Source: Ensifer adhaerens (GTDB taxonomy: Bacteria; Pseudomonadota; Alphaproteobacteria; Rhizobiales; Rhizobiaceae). Taken from it: a stretch of DNA of 64,000 nt. The number at the start of each line of letters is the position of its first letter. Within the stretch, counting starts at the first letter, position 1. The position numbers were made by a program, and so were the translations under genes. Under the pieces are notes generated by a model. That model did not search any database. It was not told the origin of the DNA and saw only the letters and a program-made list of their open reading frames with translations. Shown one piece after another: positions 50,024 to 58,452 of the stretch. The stretch spans positions 1,782,001 through 1,846,000 of the forward strand of contig OCMG01000004.1 of assembly GCA_900215285.1 (NCBI GenBank), given 5' to 3'.

Positions 50024-50748
50024 GCCGCCACCCTCTTTCCCAGATAGACGTCGCGAACGCGCTGATCAGCCAGCACCTTGTCGACCGTATCCTCGATCAG
50101 CACACGACCCTGGTGGAACACCGTCACGGTCTTGGCGATCAGCCGGATGAAGGCCATGTCGTGCTCGACGACGATGATTGCGCGGGACTTGTTGATGTCG
50201 CGGATGATTTCCGCTGTGCGCAGCGTTTCTTCGTCGGTCATGCCGGCCGCCGGTTCGTCAAGCAGGATCAGTTCCGGCTCGGCGGCGAGCACCATGCCGA
50301 TCTCGACCCATTGGCGCTGGCCATGCGACAGCGTTGCGACGATGCGCTCCGCTTCCGGAGCCAGACGCGTGAGCTCGAGGACTTCCGCCACCAGCTTCGG
50401 CAAGTTTCCGGGCGTCGATTTGCGCCGTGCCGCAAGCCAGATGTTTTCGCGCACTGACAGGCCGTTGAAGACATTCGGCACCTGCGTCTTGATGCCGATG
50501 CCCATACGAGCGATCTGGTGCGGAAGCTGGCCCGTGATCGGCTGACCGCGGAATGCGATCGAACCGGATGTCGGCTTCTGCTGCCCGGTCAGGGATTTGA
50601 AGAACGTGCTCTTTCCGGCACCGTTCGGGCCGATCAGGCAGCGCAGTTCCATTTCCTGCAGCGTGAAATTGATGTCGTCATTGGCGACGACGCCGCCGAA
50701 CCGCATGGTCAGGTGTTCGGTCTTCAGAAGAGGGACGAGTTCGGCCAT
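50020..50748 (-). CDS. ABC transporter ATPase, LivG/UrtD type
   Basis: A 242-residue ATPase with Walker A GPNGAGKST, signature LSHGQRQWVEIGMVLA and Walker B LILLDEPAAGMTDEE. The HGQRQWVEIGM signature is the UrtD form, seen in urea and short-chain amide importers and less in amino-acid LivG. This supports an amide or urea-like substrate. The start is one base past the stop of the permease gene, within a tightly packed operon. Confidence 0.92.
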   Translation of the reverse strand: MAELVPLLKTEHLTMRFGGVVANDDINFTLQEMELRCLIGPNGAGKSTFFKSLTGQQKPTSGSIAFRGQPITGQLPHQIARMGIGIKTQVPNVFNGLSVRENIWLAARRKSTPGNLPKLVAEVLELTRLAPEAERIVATLSHGQRQWVEIGMVLAAEPELILLDEPAAGMTDEETLRTAEIIRDINKSRAIIVVEHDMAFIRLIAKTVTVFHQGRVLIEDTVDKVLADQRVRDVYLGKRVAA

Positions 50749-50749
50749 G

Positions 50750-51805
50750 TCATTCGGCTCCGGCAGTCTGGGCTACGGTTGCTGCGGTTGTGACCTTGTT
50801 GGTCCGCGGCGGCCCCAGCCGGGAAGCAAGCCGCAGAGAGAGGTCGCGGATCGTCGGCACAAGGCCCTTGGGCAGCAGCAGGACGAAGACGATCAGCACT
50901 GCGCCGAGCACGAGATTGGAGTTGAAGGCCTGCTGCGTGCCGATGCTGGACACGATGTATTCAATGAGGACACTGCCGACGATGGCGCCGAGCAGGGTGC
51001 CGAGGCCGCCGACCGTGACCCAGATGATGATTTCCGCCGATAGCGACAGGCTGAAGATCGTAGGCCCGACGAAGGCGCCCCAGTTCACGTAGAGCGCGCC
51101 TGCAAGGCCCGCGACCGCACCACCTATGATGAAGACCATGAGCTTGATGACGCGTGGATCGTAGCCAAGCAGCGAGGCGCGCGTTTCGTTTTCGCGCACT
51201 GCAACGACCACGCGGCCGAAAGGGCTTGCCAGGAGAAGTCGGAAGCCGAGATAGATGAGCAACAGCGCGCCCGCCGTCACCCACCAGGACTCCTCGGGCG
51301 AGAGCGGGCTTGATGGATCGAACGGCATGTTGAAGGTCGGCACAGCAGGTATCCCGTTGAAGCCGCCGAGCATCGCCGTGCCAATGTGGTATTCGTCACC
51401 CGAGGTCGAATTGATGACGTTGAAGAGGATCAACGTCACCGTCAGGGTGATAACCCCCAGATAAACGTCTGAAATTCTGCCGAAAAAGACGAAATAGCCA
51501 AGGATGGCCGCGAAGACGGCAGGCACCAGAATGGCAAGCATGATGCCCTGCGTGGAGTCCTGAAAGTTGATCGCGGCGACGGCGTAGGCGTAGCCGCCCA
51601 GGCCGAAGAATGCAGTCTGCCCGAAGGAAAGAATGCCGCCGAAACCCCAGATGAACGCGAGGCTCAGGGAGAGAACCGCCATGCTTGCGAACAGGGTTAT
51701 CTGCATTAGCGAGAATATTTCGAGCACTCCGGGCGCTAACGCGATGGCTGCGATCGCCACGACGATCACCAGGGCTTGAAGGGATAGGCTAAGACGGGAG
51801 GTCAT
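50750..51805 (-). CDS. ABC transporter permease, LivM/UrtC type
   Basis: A 351-residue permease with about ten membrane helices. It contains the LivM-family segments FIWGFGGILSFGQTAFFGLGGYAYA, ETRASLLGYDPRVIKLMVFIIGG and GGLGTLLGAIVGSVLIEY. ATG 51805 overlaps the upstream permease stop by one base (TGATG). A longer frame that reads through the upstream gene in another register is not coding. It forms the translocation pore with the UrtB-type partner. Confidence 0.92.
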   Translation of the reverse strand: MTSRLSLSLQALVIVVAIAAIALAPGVLEIFSLMQITLFASMAVLSLSLAFIWGFGGILSFGQTAFFGLGGYAYAVAAINFQDSTQGIMLAILVPAVFAAILGYFVFFGRISDVYLGVITLTVTLILFNVINSTSGDEYHIGTAMLGGFNGIPAVPTFNMPFDPSSPLSPEESWWVTAGALLLIYLGFRLLLASPFGRVVVAVRENETRASLLGYDPRVIKLMVFIIGGAVAGLAGALYVNWGAFVGPTIFSLSLSAEIIIWVTVGGLGTLLGAIVGSVLIEYIVSSIGTQQAFNSNLVLGAVLIVFVLLLPKGLVPTIRDLSLRLASRLGPPRTNKVTTAATVAQTAGAE

Positions 51806-52671
51806 CAGAGATTCCCCTTGAAGAAGCGGCCGGAAATTCCCTGCGGCAGAAGCCGGATCAGGATGATCGCTGCGGTGAAGACGATAACTTCGCCGTAAAC
51901 CGGCGTGGTGAAATACGCGCCGATCTGGTTGATGGAGCCGAAGAGCGTGGCTGCCGACAGCGTGCCCGACAGGATGGCCGCGCCGCCGCCGACCACGGAG
52001 ATGAAGGCCTTCGCCACATAGGCACCGCCCATGACCGGCGTGATGCCGGAGACCGGTGCAAGAAGTCCGCCGGCAAGCCCGGTGATGGCCGAACCGGCGG
52101 CGAATGTAGCCATGTAGACCCGGGCCGGATTGACGCCCAGCGTATTGGCCATGGTCGGATTTTGCATCGTGGCGCGGGCGACGAGCCCAAGACGGGTGTA
52201 TCTCATCACGACATAGATGATGGTCATCATGATCAGAGCCATGGCGAGCAGGAACAGCGTGTAGTAGCTGGAACGATAGCTGCCGATCGAGAAGCCGCCG
52301 AGAGGTGTGGGCACGCCCTGGATCGTGTTGCCATAGATGGTCGTGACGATGCCGATGATCAGGAGGCTCAGTCCCCAGGTCGCCAGCATGGAATCGATCA
52401 AGCGTCCGTAGAGAAAGCGGATCAGGCAGCGTTCGATGACCAGTCCGACGAGGCCGACGAAGACCGGCGCGACGACGAGCATGGCCACCCAGATATTGAC
52501 GCCGGCATTGGCCGAAATGACGGTTGCGTAGGCGCCGAGCATGATGAATTCGCCATGGGCGAGATTGATGATCTTCATCATGCCGAAGATGATTGCGAGG
52601 CCGAGGCACAAGAGGAATAGCGACGCCGTGCCGTTGACGACATCGAGCAGGAGCATGAGCGTGAGGTCCAT
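51805..52671 (-). CDS. ABC transporter permease, LivH/UrtB type
   Basis: A 288-residue permease with about eight helices. MKIINLAHGEFIMLGAYATV, YTRLGLVARATMQNPTMANTLGVN and GLAGGLLAPVSGITPVMGGAY are characteristic of LivH/UrtB, with GVN at the coupling helix as in urea-type permeases. GAAGGGA precedes ATG 52671. It lies 74 bases after the substrate-binding protein gene; the gap holds no clear terminator. Confidence 0.92.
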   Translation of the reverse strand: MDLTLMLLLDVVNGTASLFLLCLGLAIIFGMMKIINLAHGEFIMLGAYATVISANAGVNIWVAMLVVAPVFVGLVGLVIERCLIRFLYGRLIDSMLATWGLSLLIIGIVTTIYGNTIQGVPTPLGGFSIGSYRSSYYTLFLLAMALIMMTIIYVVMRYTRLGLVARATMQNPTMANTLGVNPARVYMATFAAGSAITGLAGGLLAPVSGITPVMGGAYVAKAFISVVGGGAAILSGTLSAATLFGSINQIGAYFTTPVYGEVIVFTAAIILIRLLPQGISGRFFKGNL

Positions 52672-52745
52672 CTCGATCCCTTCTTCCAGGTCTGTGGGAA
52701 AATCGAATGGTGGCGGTCACATCGCGCCGCCACCATGTGGCGCCG

Positions 52746-53984
52746 TCAGAGGCTGATGACGTACTGCTTGTTGTCGTTCGGGTTCTTGACCAGATCGCAG
52801 ACGCTTGCCGTGTCTGCAGGAGCCACATCGGGATAGCTTTCGAGAACCTTCCACTTGCGGTCCTTGACCTCGGCGAGGAAGGCATTGCGGGTGGTATGGT
52901 GGGTCGCCTTGTCGATCGTGACCTTTCCGGTCGGCCCTTCGAAGGAAATGCCCGATTCCAGTCCTTCGATGAGTTTCATCCGCTCGACGGAGCCAGCCTT
53001 CTTGACACCCTCGGCCCATAGGAAGACCCCTTCGTAGGTCGCCGCTGCCAACTCGCTGATATAGGGTGTGTCGGGATGCGCCTTCTTGATCTTGGCAACG
53101 AAGGCCTTGCTGGCCGGCGTGTCCAGTTCTTCGAAATAGCCATAGGCGCCGAGAATGCCGTCACTTTCCGCCGCATCCAGCGTCGCCGGTTCGTTGACGA
53201 GGCCAAAGGTCGTCGAGGCGATCGGGATCTGGCTCTTCATGCCTGCGGATGCCCATTGGCGATAGAAGGCGGTGTGGTTGCCGCCGACGAGGGCAGACAG
53301 GAGGAGATCGGGCTTGGCCGCCTGGATCTTCGAGATCGTGGTGCCGAAATTGGTGACGTCGAGCGGGAAGAAGTCGACGGAGAGGACCTCGCCGCCGTTG
53401 TCCTTGACATATTTGGTCATCCACTTGGCGGTGATCTGGCCGTAGTTGTAGTCGGCGGCGATGATATAGGCCTTCTTGCCCGACTTCTTCATGGCGCTCG
53501 GAACGAGCTTCTCGACCGTCTGTGCGGGCGTCGTGCCTGTGCAGAACGTGTTGCGGTCGCAGACACCACCTTCGTAAAGCACGTTGTAGAAATAGGGCAC
53601 CTTGAAACGGTCGAAGGTCGGCCGGATGGCTTCGCGCGACGCGGAGGTTATGCCGCCATGAACAACCGCGACCTTGTCCTTCAGCGCCAGTTGCTGGGCG
53701 TATTGGGAGTACATCTGAATATTCGACTGGGTGTCGTACTGGATGATTTTCAGCGGACGTCCAAGAAGGCCGCCGGCGGCATTGAGCTCCTCGACGGCGA
53801 GATTGATCGCATAGACCATCGGCACGCCCGAGGCGGCCAATGGACCGGACTGGTCCAGCAGGCTGCCAATCAGAATGGGATTGTCGGCAGCAAGGGCCGA
53901 GTGTCGCAGCAGGGCGGGCGTGGCCAGCAGGGAGGCGGAGGCGAGGGCGGACCGTTGCAGGAAGCGGCGGCGGGTGAGGTTCAT
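52746..53984 (-). CDS. Periplasmic amide/urea-type substrate-binding protein, Tat signal
   Basis: A 412-residue type I periplasmic binding protein of the UrtA/FmdD group. It begins with a twin-arginine signal, TRRRFLQRSALA (4-15), and a hydrophobic stretch ending near ALAAD. The mature part starts PILIGSLLDQSGPLAASGVP and contains VVHGGITSASREAIRP and TYEGVFLWAEGVKKAGS, as in short-chain amide and urea binding proteins. Export through Tat suggests folding before export. It supplies the importer encoded directly downstream. Confidence 0.9.
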   Translation of the reverse strand: MNLTRRRFLQRSALASASLLATPALLRHSALAADNPILIGSLLDQSGPLAASGVPMVYAINLAVEELNAAGGLLGRPLKIIQYDTQSNIQMYSQYAQQLALKDKVAVVHGGITSASREAIRPTFDRFKVPYFYNVLYEGGVCDRNTFCTGTTPAQTVEKLVPSAMKKSGKKAYIIAADYNYGQITAKWMTKYVKDNGGEVLSVDFFPLDVTNFGTTISKIQAAKPDLLLSALVGGNHTAFYRQWASAGMKSQIPIASTTFGLVNEPATLDAAESDGILGAYGYFEELDTPASKAFVAKIKKAHPDTPYISELAAATYEGVFLWAEGVKKAGSVERMKLIEGLESGISFEGPTGKVTIDKATHHTTRNAFLAEVKDRKWKVLESYPDVAPADTASVCDLVKNPNDNKQYVISL

Positions 53985-54058
53985 GTTGCGGGTTCCCCTT
54001 TTGATGAATTCAATGGGGATACTTAAATTGGCAATAATTGAAAAATCAAGTAAAATCT

Positions 54059-55108
54059 TCAGGCCGGCGTCAGAATTGAAAATTCGTATCCATCGATCCT
54101 TGCCACGTGGACGGGATGGCGGCTGCCCACAGCCGGCGTCGCCTCGTTTCCCCGGGCCGTCTTCTGCAGCGGCGCCCTGCCGAAAACCCGCTTGAGCAGG
54201 CGGATATCGAAACTGCCTGCCTGCTCGACCATGGATGCAAGCGAATAGATCCCCTCATAGCAGGATTGCCCGAAGGCATTGGCCGGCGGCGGGTTGTCGC
54301 CGAATGCAGTATGATACCTCTCCAGGAATGCGCCGTTGTTGCGGGAGCGGATCGAGGAGAAATAGGCCGAGGAGACGAATATGTTTTCCGTTTCGTCATC
54401 CCTCAATCCGTAAACGATGGTTTCATCGATCGCGGAGCTGAAGCGCAGGACCCTCGGCGACAAGCCCATATCGCAAAAGGCCCGATTGAACGCGATGCTG
54501 TCGGAGCCCAGGAAATAGGGCATCACTACGTCCGAGCGCGTCTTTGCGACCCTGTCGAGGATCTCGTCATAGTCGTTGACGCCGACCGGAACATACAATT
54601 CGCCAGTCACCAGGCCGCCAGCTCTCCGGATGAGTTCTCGGGCGATGCTCAGGCTGTTGCGGGGCCAGATATAGTCGTTGCCGCAGAGGAAGAAACGTTT
54701 CGCGCCTTTCTTTTCCATCAGCCAGCGCAAGGCGGGTGCAATCAGTTCCACGGCGGTTTCGCCTGTTGTCATGACGTTTCGTTCGCGCGCGCTGCCTTCG
54801 AACTGAGGCGTATAGACAAGGGGCACGCGGTCGCTGGTTACAGCGGCGACGGATTCCCGTGCATAGCTCGGAATCATCGTGACGACGCCCTCGACCATCT
54901 GCTCTTCGATCGCCCGATGGGCGGCCTCGGCGGCGGACTGGGCACTCTGACCGGCATCCACGACACATAATTCGACCGGACGTTTGAGGATGCCGCTATT
55001 GCTGTTGAGTTCGCGGACCGCGAGGCGACCGCAGGCTTCGGCCGAGGGCGCCCACAACCCGGCTGCACCGCTTTGCGCAATCAGCAGACCTATCCGCACG
55101 TTTTTCAT
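54059..55108 (-). CDS. AmiC-like cytoplasmic ligand-binding protein
   Basis: A 349-residue type I binding-fold protein (KNVRIGLLIAQSGAAGLWAP at the start, later YESVASLVYG-like regions such as CYEGIYSLASMVEQAG) with no signal peptide. The frame is closed just upstream of the ATG, so export by an N-terminal signal is impossible. Pseudomonas AmiC, which senses amides for the amidase operon, has the same layout and location. It would therefore be a sensor or negative regulator, but no ANTAR protein like AmiR is encoded nearby. It is the first gene of the amide run and is divergent from a MarR gene. Confidence 0.8.
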   Translation of the reverse strand: MKNVRIGLLIAQSGAAGLWAPSAEACGRLAVRELNSNSGILKRPVELCVVDAGQSAQSAAEAAHRAIEEQMVEGVVTMIPSYARESVAAVTSDRVPLVYTPQFEGSARERNVMTTGETAVELIAPALRWLMEKKGAKRFFLCGNDYIWPRNSLSIARELIRRAGGLVTGELYVPVGVNDYDEILDRVAKTRSDVVMPYFLGSDSIAFNRAFCDMGLSPRVLRFSSAIDETIVYGLRDDETENIFVSSAYFSSIRSRNNGAFLERYHTAFGDNPPPANAFGQSCYEGIYSLASMVEQAGSFDIRLLKRVFGRAPLQKTARGNEATPAVGSRHPVHVARIDGYEFSILTPA

Positions 55109-55422
55109 CGTCAGCACCCTTCGTTATATTCGGATGTAAGCGCACGACTCGAAGCAGAAAGCAGGAAACATGCCATCTAGAAAAAGCCGGTTGCCCGGGC
55201 TGATTCAACGCGTATGGCGTGAAGAGGTGGATTTGCAACGCTGCTGGCGTGTGTTGCCAGAATGTCTGTGCCGCATTTCTGCACAGTCGGCGTCTGTTCC
55301 TGCATATTTGTTATGCGGCGTTTTTGGCCCAATCGGGCTTTTCGCTATTGCCCAAACTCAGCCGAAAATTATATGTAGAAGAAAATATTGAAAAGTGATG
55401 CATTTTCGCGGGAGCAGCGCGC
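55109..55422. other. Divergent promoter region between the AmiC-like and MarR genes
   Basis: This 314-base region should hold promoters for both directions. I see a weak dyad CTGGC-N7-GCCAG at 55244-55260 and TTGG-C-CCAA at 55324-55332, neither convincing as an operator alone. No reading frame here looks coding. Confidence 0.35.
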
Positions 55423-55890
55423 GTGCAACTTGTTGACCTCATAAGCGGCGTTAACCGCAAGATCGAGCAAGCGATTGAAGCGGACCTGAAGCCGCGTGGC
55501 TTGGCCATTGAGCAGTATCGGGTGCTCAGGGCGCTCAAGACCGACAACGGCATGCCGATGGGGGACCTGGCGGCGCGTGTTTTCGTCGATTCTCCGACCT
55601 TGACGAAAATTATCGACAAGATGGTCGCCTCCGCCGACGTCTATCGCGGTCCCGATCCCAATGATCGCCGCCGCGTCCTGATCTTCATCTCCGACAAGGG
55701 TGCGGCTCTTCTCGCCGATTTGCTGATCTTTGGCGAGGACGCCGAGCGAAGCCTGATAGAACACATCGGCGACCAGAGGGCAGGAGAACTCCAGGAGATG
55801 CTCTCGCTGCTTCTTTGGGAAGGCAAGGCGACCAAAGATGCGTCTACGGTCTTGGGCCCTGCGGAAGCGCGCGCTTCGAATTTCGCCTGA
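55423..55890 (+). CDS. MarR-family regulator next to the amide locus
   Basis: A 155-residue winged-helix repressor. The helix-turn-helix runs through MPMGDLAARVFVDSPTLTKIIDKMV and the wing is at PDPNDRRRVLIFISDKG. The start is GTG 55423, which begins MQLVDLISGVNRKIEQAI. Its divergent placement next to the first gene of the amide cluster makes local control likely. With an AmiC-like sensor on the other side, the locus may use two unrelated amide-responsive controls. A structured repeat and tRNA-Arg lie downstream. Confidence 0.87.
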   Translation: MQLVDLISGVNRKIEQAIEADLKPRGLAIEQYRVLRALKTDNGMPMGDLAARVFVDSPTLTKIIDKMVASADVYRGPDPNDRRRVLIFISDKGAALLADLLIFGEDAERSLIEHIGDQRAGELQEMLSLLLWEGKATKDASTVLGPAEARASNFA

Positions 55891-56229
55891 CGGGCCCGCG
55901 GCGGTTCCTGATATCGCTTTGTCTTCCCGCGATATTCCCCCATTGCCGGCAAGAGCGGTCTGGCCACCACACCGTGATGAGACAGGACGAGCCCTCAGCC
56001 GCACCGACCCTGAGTCCGCCGATCTATCTCTTTGTTTATTACGCAGTTCGGAACGCGAAACCGGTTTCCACTTTCGCTGAAATCGCTCTAGCCCGGTGGA
56101 TGAAGGTGATTCCAGAAGCCATCGTTAGCATGTGTCCCGCTCTCGTGTGACCAATCGGTGCATAAACCGGCTTCAGCTAAGGCTCTGAAGCCTCAAAGCA
56201 ACCTGAATTCAAAACATTGGGAAAGTAGG
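55891..56229. other. Intergenic region between MarR gene and tRNA-Arg
   Basis: This 339-base stretch holds interspersed repeat copy B at 56021-56090. Elsewhere I see no gene and no convincing terminator with a T-run. Confidence 0.5.
56021..56090 (+). repeat. Interspersed repeat, copy B
   Basis: It matches copy A through GCGAAACCGGTTTCCACTTT and the flanking halves, with more mismatches at the ends (CAGTTCGGA in place of CAATTCCGGA). It lies between the converging MarR gene and tRNA-Arg. Confidence 0.75.
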
Positions 56230-56306
56230 TGGCGCACCCGACAGGATTCGAACCTGTGACCTTTGGAATCGGAATCCAACACTCTATCCAGCTGAGCTAC
56301 GGGTGC
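56230..56306 (-). tRNA. tRNA-Arg (anticodon CCG)
   Basis: A complete 77-base tRNA with encoded CCA on the minus strand. Acceptor GCACCCG pairs with CGGGTGC, the D-arm is GCTC/GAGT, and the anticodon loop TTCCGAT gives CCG (plus-strand 56270-56272). The T-arm ACAGG-TTCGAAT-CCTGT is standard. No integrase or att duplication is visible beside it. Confidence 0.92.
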
Positions 56307-56439
56307 TTGCCATCGGCTTGATGCCGAACCGATGCGGCTTCTTAACCTGTTCGTGCGCCGGCTTCAACGGGAAATGCGTTTCGGCGCACGGGTTTCTTGG
56401 TAGGAATATGTACCAGCAGGGCAGGGGTGCCCGGCGACG

Positions 56440-57213
56440 TCACGAGAAGTTGGGCTTGCGCTTTTCGAGGAAGGCTTTGAGCCCTTCGCGCGCATCGGGG
56501 CCGGTCTGGGTCATGGCGGCCGTCAGGCTTTCGACATAGAGACCGTCGGCGCGGCTCATATCGTTGATGCGGGCGATGCCCTGGATCACCATCTGGTTGA
56601 TCAGCGTCGAGTTTGTCGCGATGTTTTCGGCCAGTTCCTTCGCCTTCGCAAGCGCCTCGCCTTCGCCGACGAGATAGTGGGCAAGGCCGATTCGCTGGCC
56701 CTCCTCGCCGGAATAGATGCGGCCTGTCAGCATCATCTCGGTCATGCGGTCAGGGCCGACGATTCGCGAGATGCGCGCGGTTGCGCCGCCGCCGACATAG
56801 ATGCCGCGCTTGCCTTCCGGCAGCTGGAACTTGACCGAGGGCTCGGCGATGCGGACATGGGTGGCTGCGGCGATTTCCAGCCCGCCACCCATCACGGCGC
56901 CCTGCATGGCGGACACGATCGGCAGACCACCGAACTGCATCATCTCCATGACTTCATGCCAGCTGCGCGAATGGCGGAAGACCTCCACCGAACTGCGTTC
57001 CACGGCTTCGGAGAGATCGAGCCCGGCTGAATAATGGCCGCCTTCGCCGCTCATGATGACGCAGCGCACGCCCTGTGGCGGAGCCGAGAAAAAGGCGCGC
57101 AACTCGGAAAGCGTCCGGTCGTTGATGGCGTTGCGCTTCTCAGGGCGGCAGAAGGTGAGGTAGGCCAGATTGCCTTCCAGGCTGATACGGATATTCTGCT
57201 TGCTGTCACTCAT
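56440..57213 (-). CDS. Enoyl-CoA hydratase/isomerase (crotonase family)
   Basis: A 257-residue crotonase-fold enzyme that probably hydrates an enoyl-CoA such as feruloyl-CoA. Oxyanion-hole segments are HYSAGLDLSEA (about 60-70) and MQGAVMGGGLEIAAATHVR (about 103-121). The catalytic region FQLPEGKRGIYVGGGATARI carries the Glu. It is divergent from a MarR gene across a 118-base region with the GTTAT-N5-ATAAC operator. The same operator precedes the feruloyl-CoA synthetase, linking the two in one catabolic route. A hydratase-lyase function (vanillin-forming) is also possible. Confidence 0.87.
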   Translation of the reverse strand: MSDSKQNIRISLEGNLAYLTFCRPEKRNAINDRTLSELRAFFSAPPQGVRCVIMSGEGGHYSAGLDLSEAVERSSVEVFRHSRSWHEVMEMMQFGGLPIVSAMQGAVMGGGLEIAAATHVRIAEPSVKFQLPEGKRGIYVGGGATARISRIVGPDRMTEMMLTGRIYSGEEGQRIGLAHYLVGEGEALAKAKELAENIATNSTLINQMVIQGIARINDMSRADGLYVESLTAAMTQTGPDAREGLKAFLEKRKPNFS

Positions 57214-57266
57214 CGGTCTCGTCCTCCCCCATGCGCGATCGGCATTTTGCCGTTGTCTTCCAAATT

Positions 57267-57283
57267 AGTTATAGAGTATAACT
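57267..57283. promoter_or_regulatory. Shared MarR operator, copy 1
   Basis: Perfect 6-base arms AGTTAT and ATAACT flank a 5-base spacer, in the divergent promoter of the enoyl-CoA hydratase and MarR genes. It overlaps a possible -10 (TATAAC 57277-57282; TTGTCT 57253-57258 as -35). The same dyad recurs at 61111-61125. Confidence 0.65.
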
Positions 57284-57379
57284 GTAGCGAAGGTTCAGCA
57301 AGGCTCGCCACAGCGATTTTTTGCAATTGCTGTGAAATTATGTAGTCTTCGCCAAACCTTCGGGATTGGGAGGCATGTC

Positions 57380-57805
57380 ATTATCAATTATTCCGTTCTG
57401 AGCGAGGCGGTCGGCTATCGGCTGCGTCGCGCGCAGCTTGCCGTGTTCCAGGACTTCGGCGAATCCTTTGCGGCGGAGGGCCTGCGCCCTGCCGATTTTT
57501 CCGTCGTGCTGATCATCAAGCACAATCCCGGCCTCAAGCAGAGCGAGGTGGCGGAGGCGCTGGGGATTCAGCGCGCCAACTTTGTTGCGATTGTCGATGG
57601 GCTCGAAGGCCGTGATCTGGTCGAGAGGCGTAAATCCGAGACCGACCGGCGTGTCCAGGCGCTGTACCTGACGCCGCTCGGGGAGCAGTTCGCGGAAAAC
57701 ATGCTGACGACATGGCAGGCCCACGAAGACCGCATTGTCGAGAAACTCGGCGGGCCCGAAGCCCGCGACGAGTTGATCCGGCTGGTGAACCGGCTGGCGG
57801 AGTGA
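57380..57805 (+). CDS. MarR-family regulator of the hydroxycinnamate cluster
   Basis: A MarR repressor, probably of the HcaR/FerR/CouR type that responds to hydroxycinnamoyl-CoA. The core LKQSEVAEALGIQRANFVAI, then DGLEGRDLVERRKSETDRRVQALYLTPLGEQ, is a clear winged helix. The start is uncertain. The only good ribosome site, GGGAGG at 57368-57373, is six bases before an ATT at 57380 (141 residues, IINYSVLSEAVGYRLRRAQ). A GTG at 57332 would add 16 residues but has no ribosome site. It is divergent from the enoyl-CoA hydratase gene. Confidence 0.85.
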   Translation: MINYSVLSEAVGYRLRRAQLAVFQDFGESFAAEGLRPADFSVVLIIKHNPGLKQSEVAEALGIQRANFVAIVDGLEGRDLVERRKSETDRRVQALYLTPLGEQFAENMLTTWQAHEDRIVEKLGGPEARDELIRLVNRLAE

Positions 57806-58020
57806 TTCGACCGCAAAGCTACTCCGGTCCGCCGAGCTGTGGGGCGGCTCCGTAGTTCATCTAGGTCGTCTTTCGTCAAGACAATTCCGACTTCTCGTAT
57901 GGACAATTTATGGCTGTAGTGCAAAATTCATGTCGCGCTACCTTTAGACACATCGCAAGGGACATGCGATTGTCGAGCGTGAAGGAGCAGCGCGGGCTTA
58001 AGGTCAGAGAGGGACGTTTC

Positions 58021-58431
58021 GTGAAGGCTTTTAGTGTATTTGTAGCAGTCATTTTGTCTGCGACGACTGCGGTTGCGTGGGACAATGCAGCGAAGAAGGT
58101 GAAGGGTAATGACCTCGCGGTCGAAACTCACAAGTACGACGGTCGGTTGATACAGACCACAGCGAATTGTTTTCTCGCCGACAAAGATGATATCCGTTGT
58201 CTCGCCGGGTTTGGAGCAAGAATCGACTTCTCAACTGTAACGGGGGAGGGGATGAGCAACTACCTCTTTGATAAATGTGACACAATCGAGAACTTGCCCA
58301 AGAATATCTGCCGCTTCGACATCCAATTTACATATTCTGGATTTTCCTCTCAGCCTACCTCGAATGGCAGTTCAATGACGGTCATCGACGCGGCAGACAG
58401 AACCGCAGAATTCAGGCGGTACAAAAAATAG
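58021..58431 (+). CDS. Secreted protein of unknown function, AT-rich
   Basis: I do not recognise a family. The 136-residue product from GTG 58021 has a signal peptide (FSVFVAVILSATTAVA) with cleavage before WDN. The mature part has four cysteines (in NCFL, IRCLAG, DKCDT and ICRFD), suggesting one or two disulfides in the periplasm. GAGGG precedes the GTG. Longer in-frame starts would bury the signal peptide. Base composition is visibly more AT-rich than the flanking genes, which hints at recent transfer. It sits between the MarR gene and the convergent dehydrogenase gene. Confidence 0.65.
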   Translation: MKAFSVFVAVILSATTAVAWDNAAKKVKGNDLAVETHKYDGRLIQTTANCFLADKDDIRCLAGFGARIDFSTVTGEGMSNYLFDKCDTIENLPKNICRFDIQFTYSGFSSQPTSNGSSMTVIDAADRTAEFRRYKK

Positions 58432-58452
58432 AACCCTTCTATTCTAAATGTT

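Noticed and set aside
47726..55108. Nitrile hydratase or aldoxime dehydratase beside the amidase
   Set aside because: Searched for because of the amidase class. All genes in the run are accounted for and none is a nitrile-converting enzyme.
56230..56306. tRNA-Arg as an integration site of a genomic island
   Set aside because: No integrase, no direct repeat of the tRNA 3' end and no phage genes were seen nearby.
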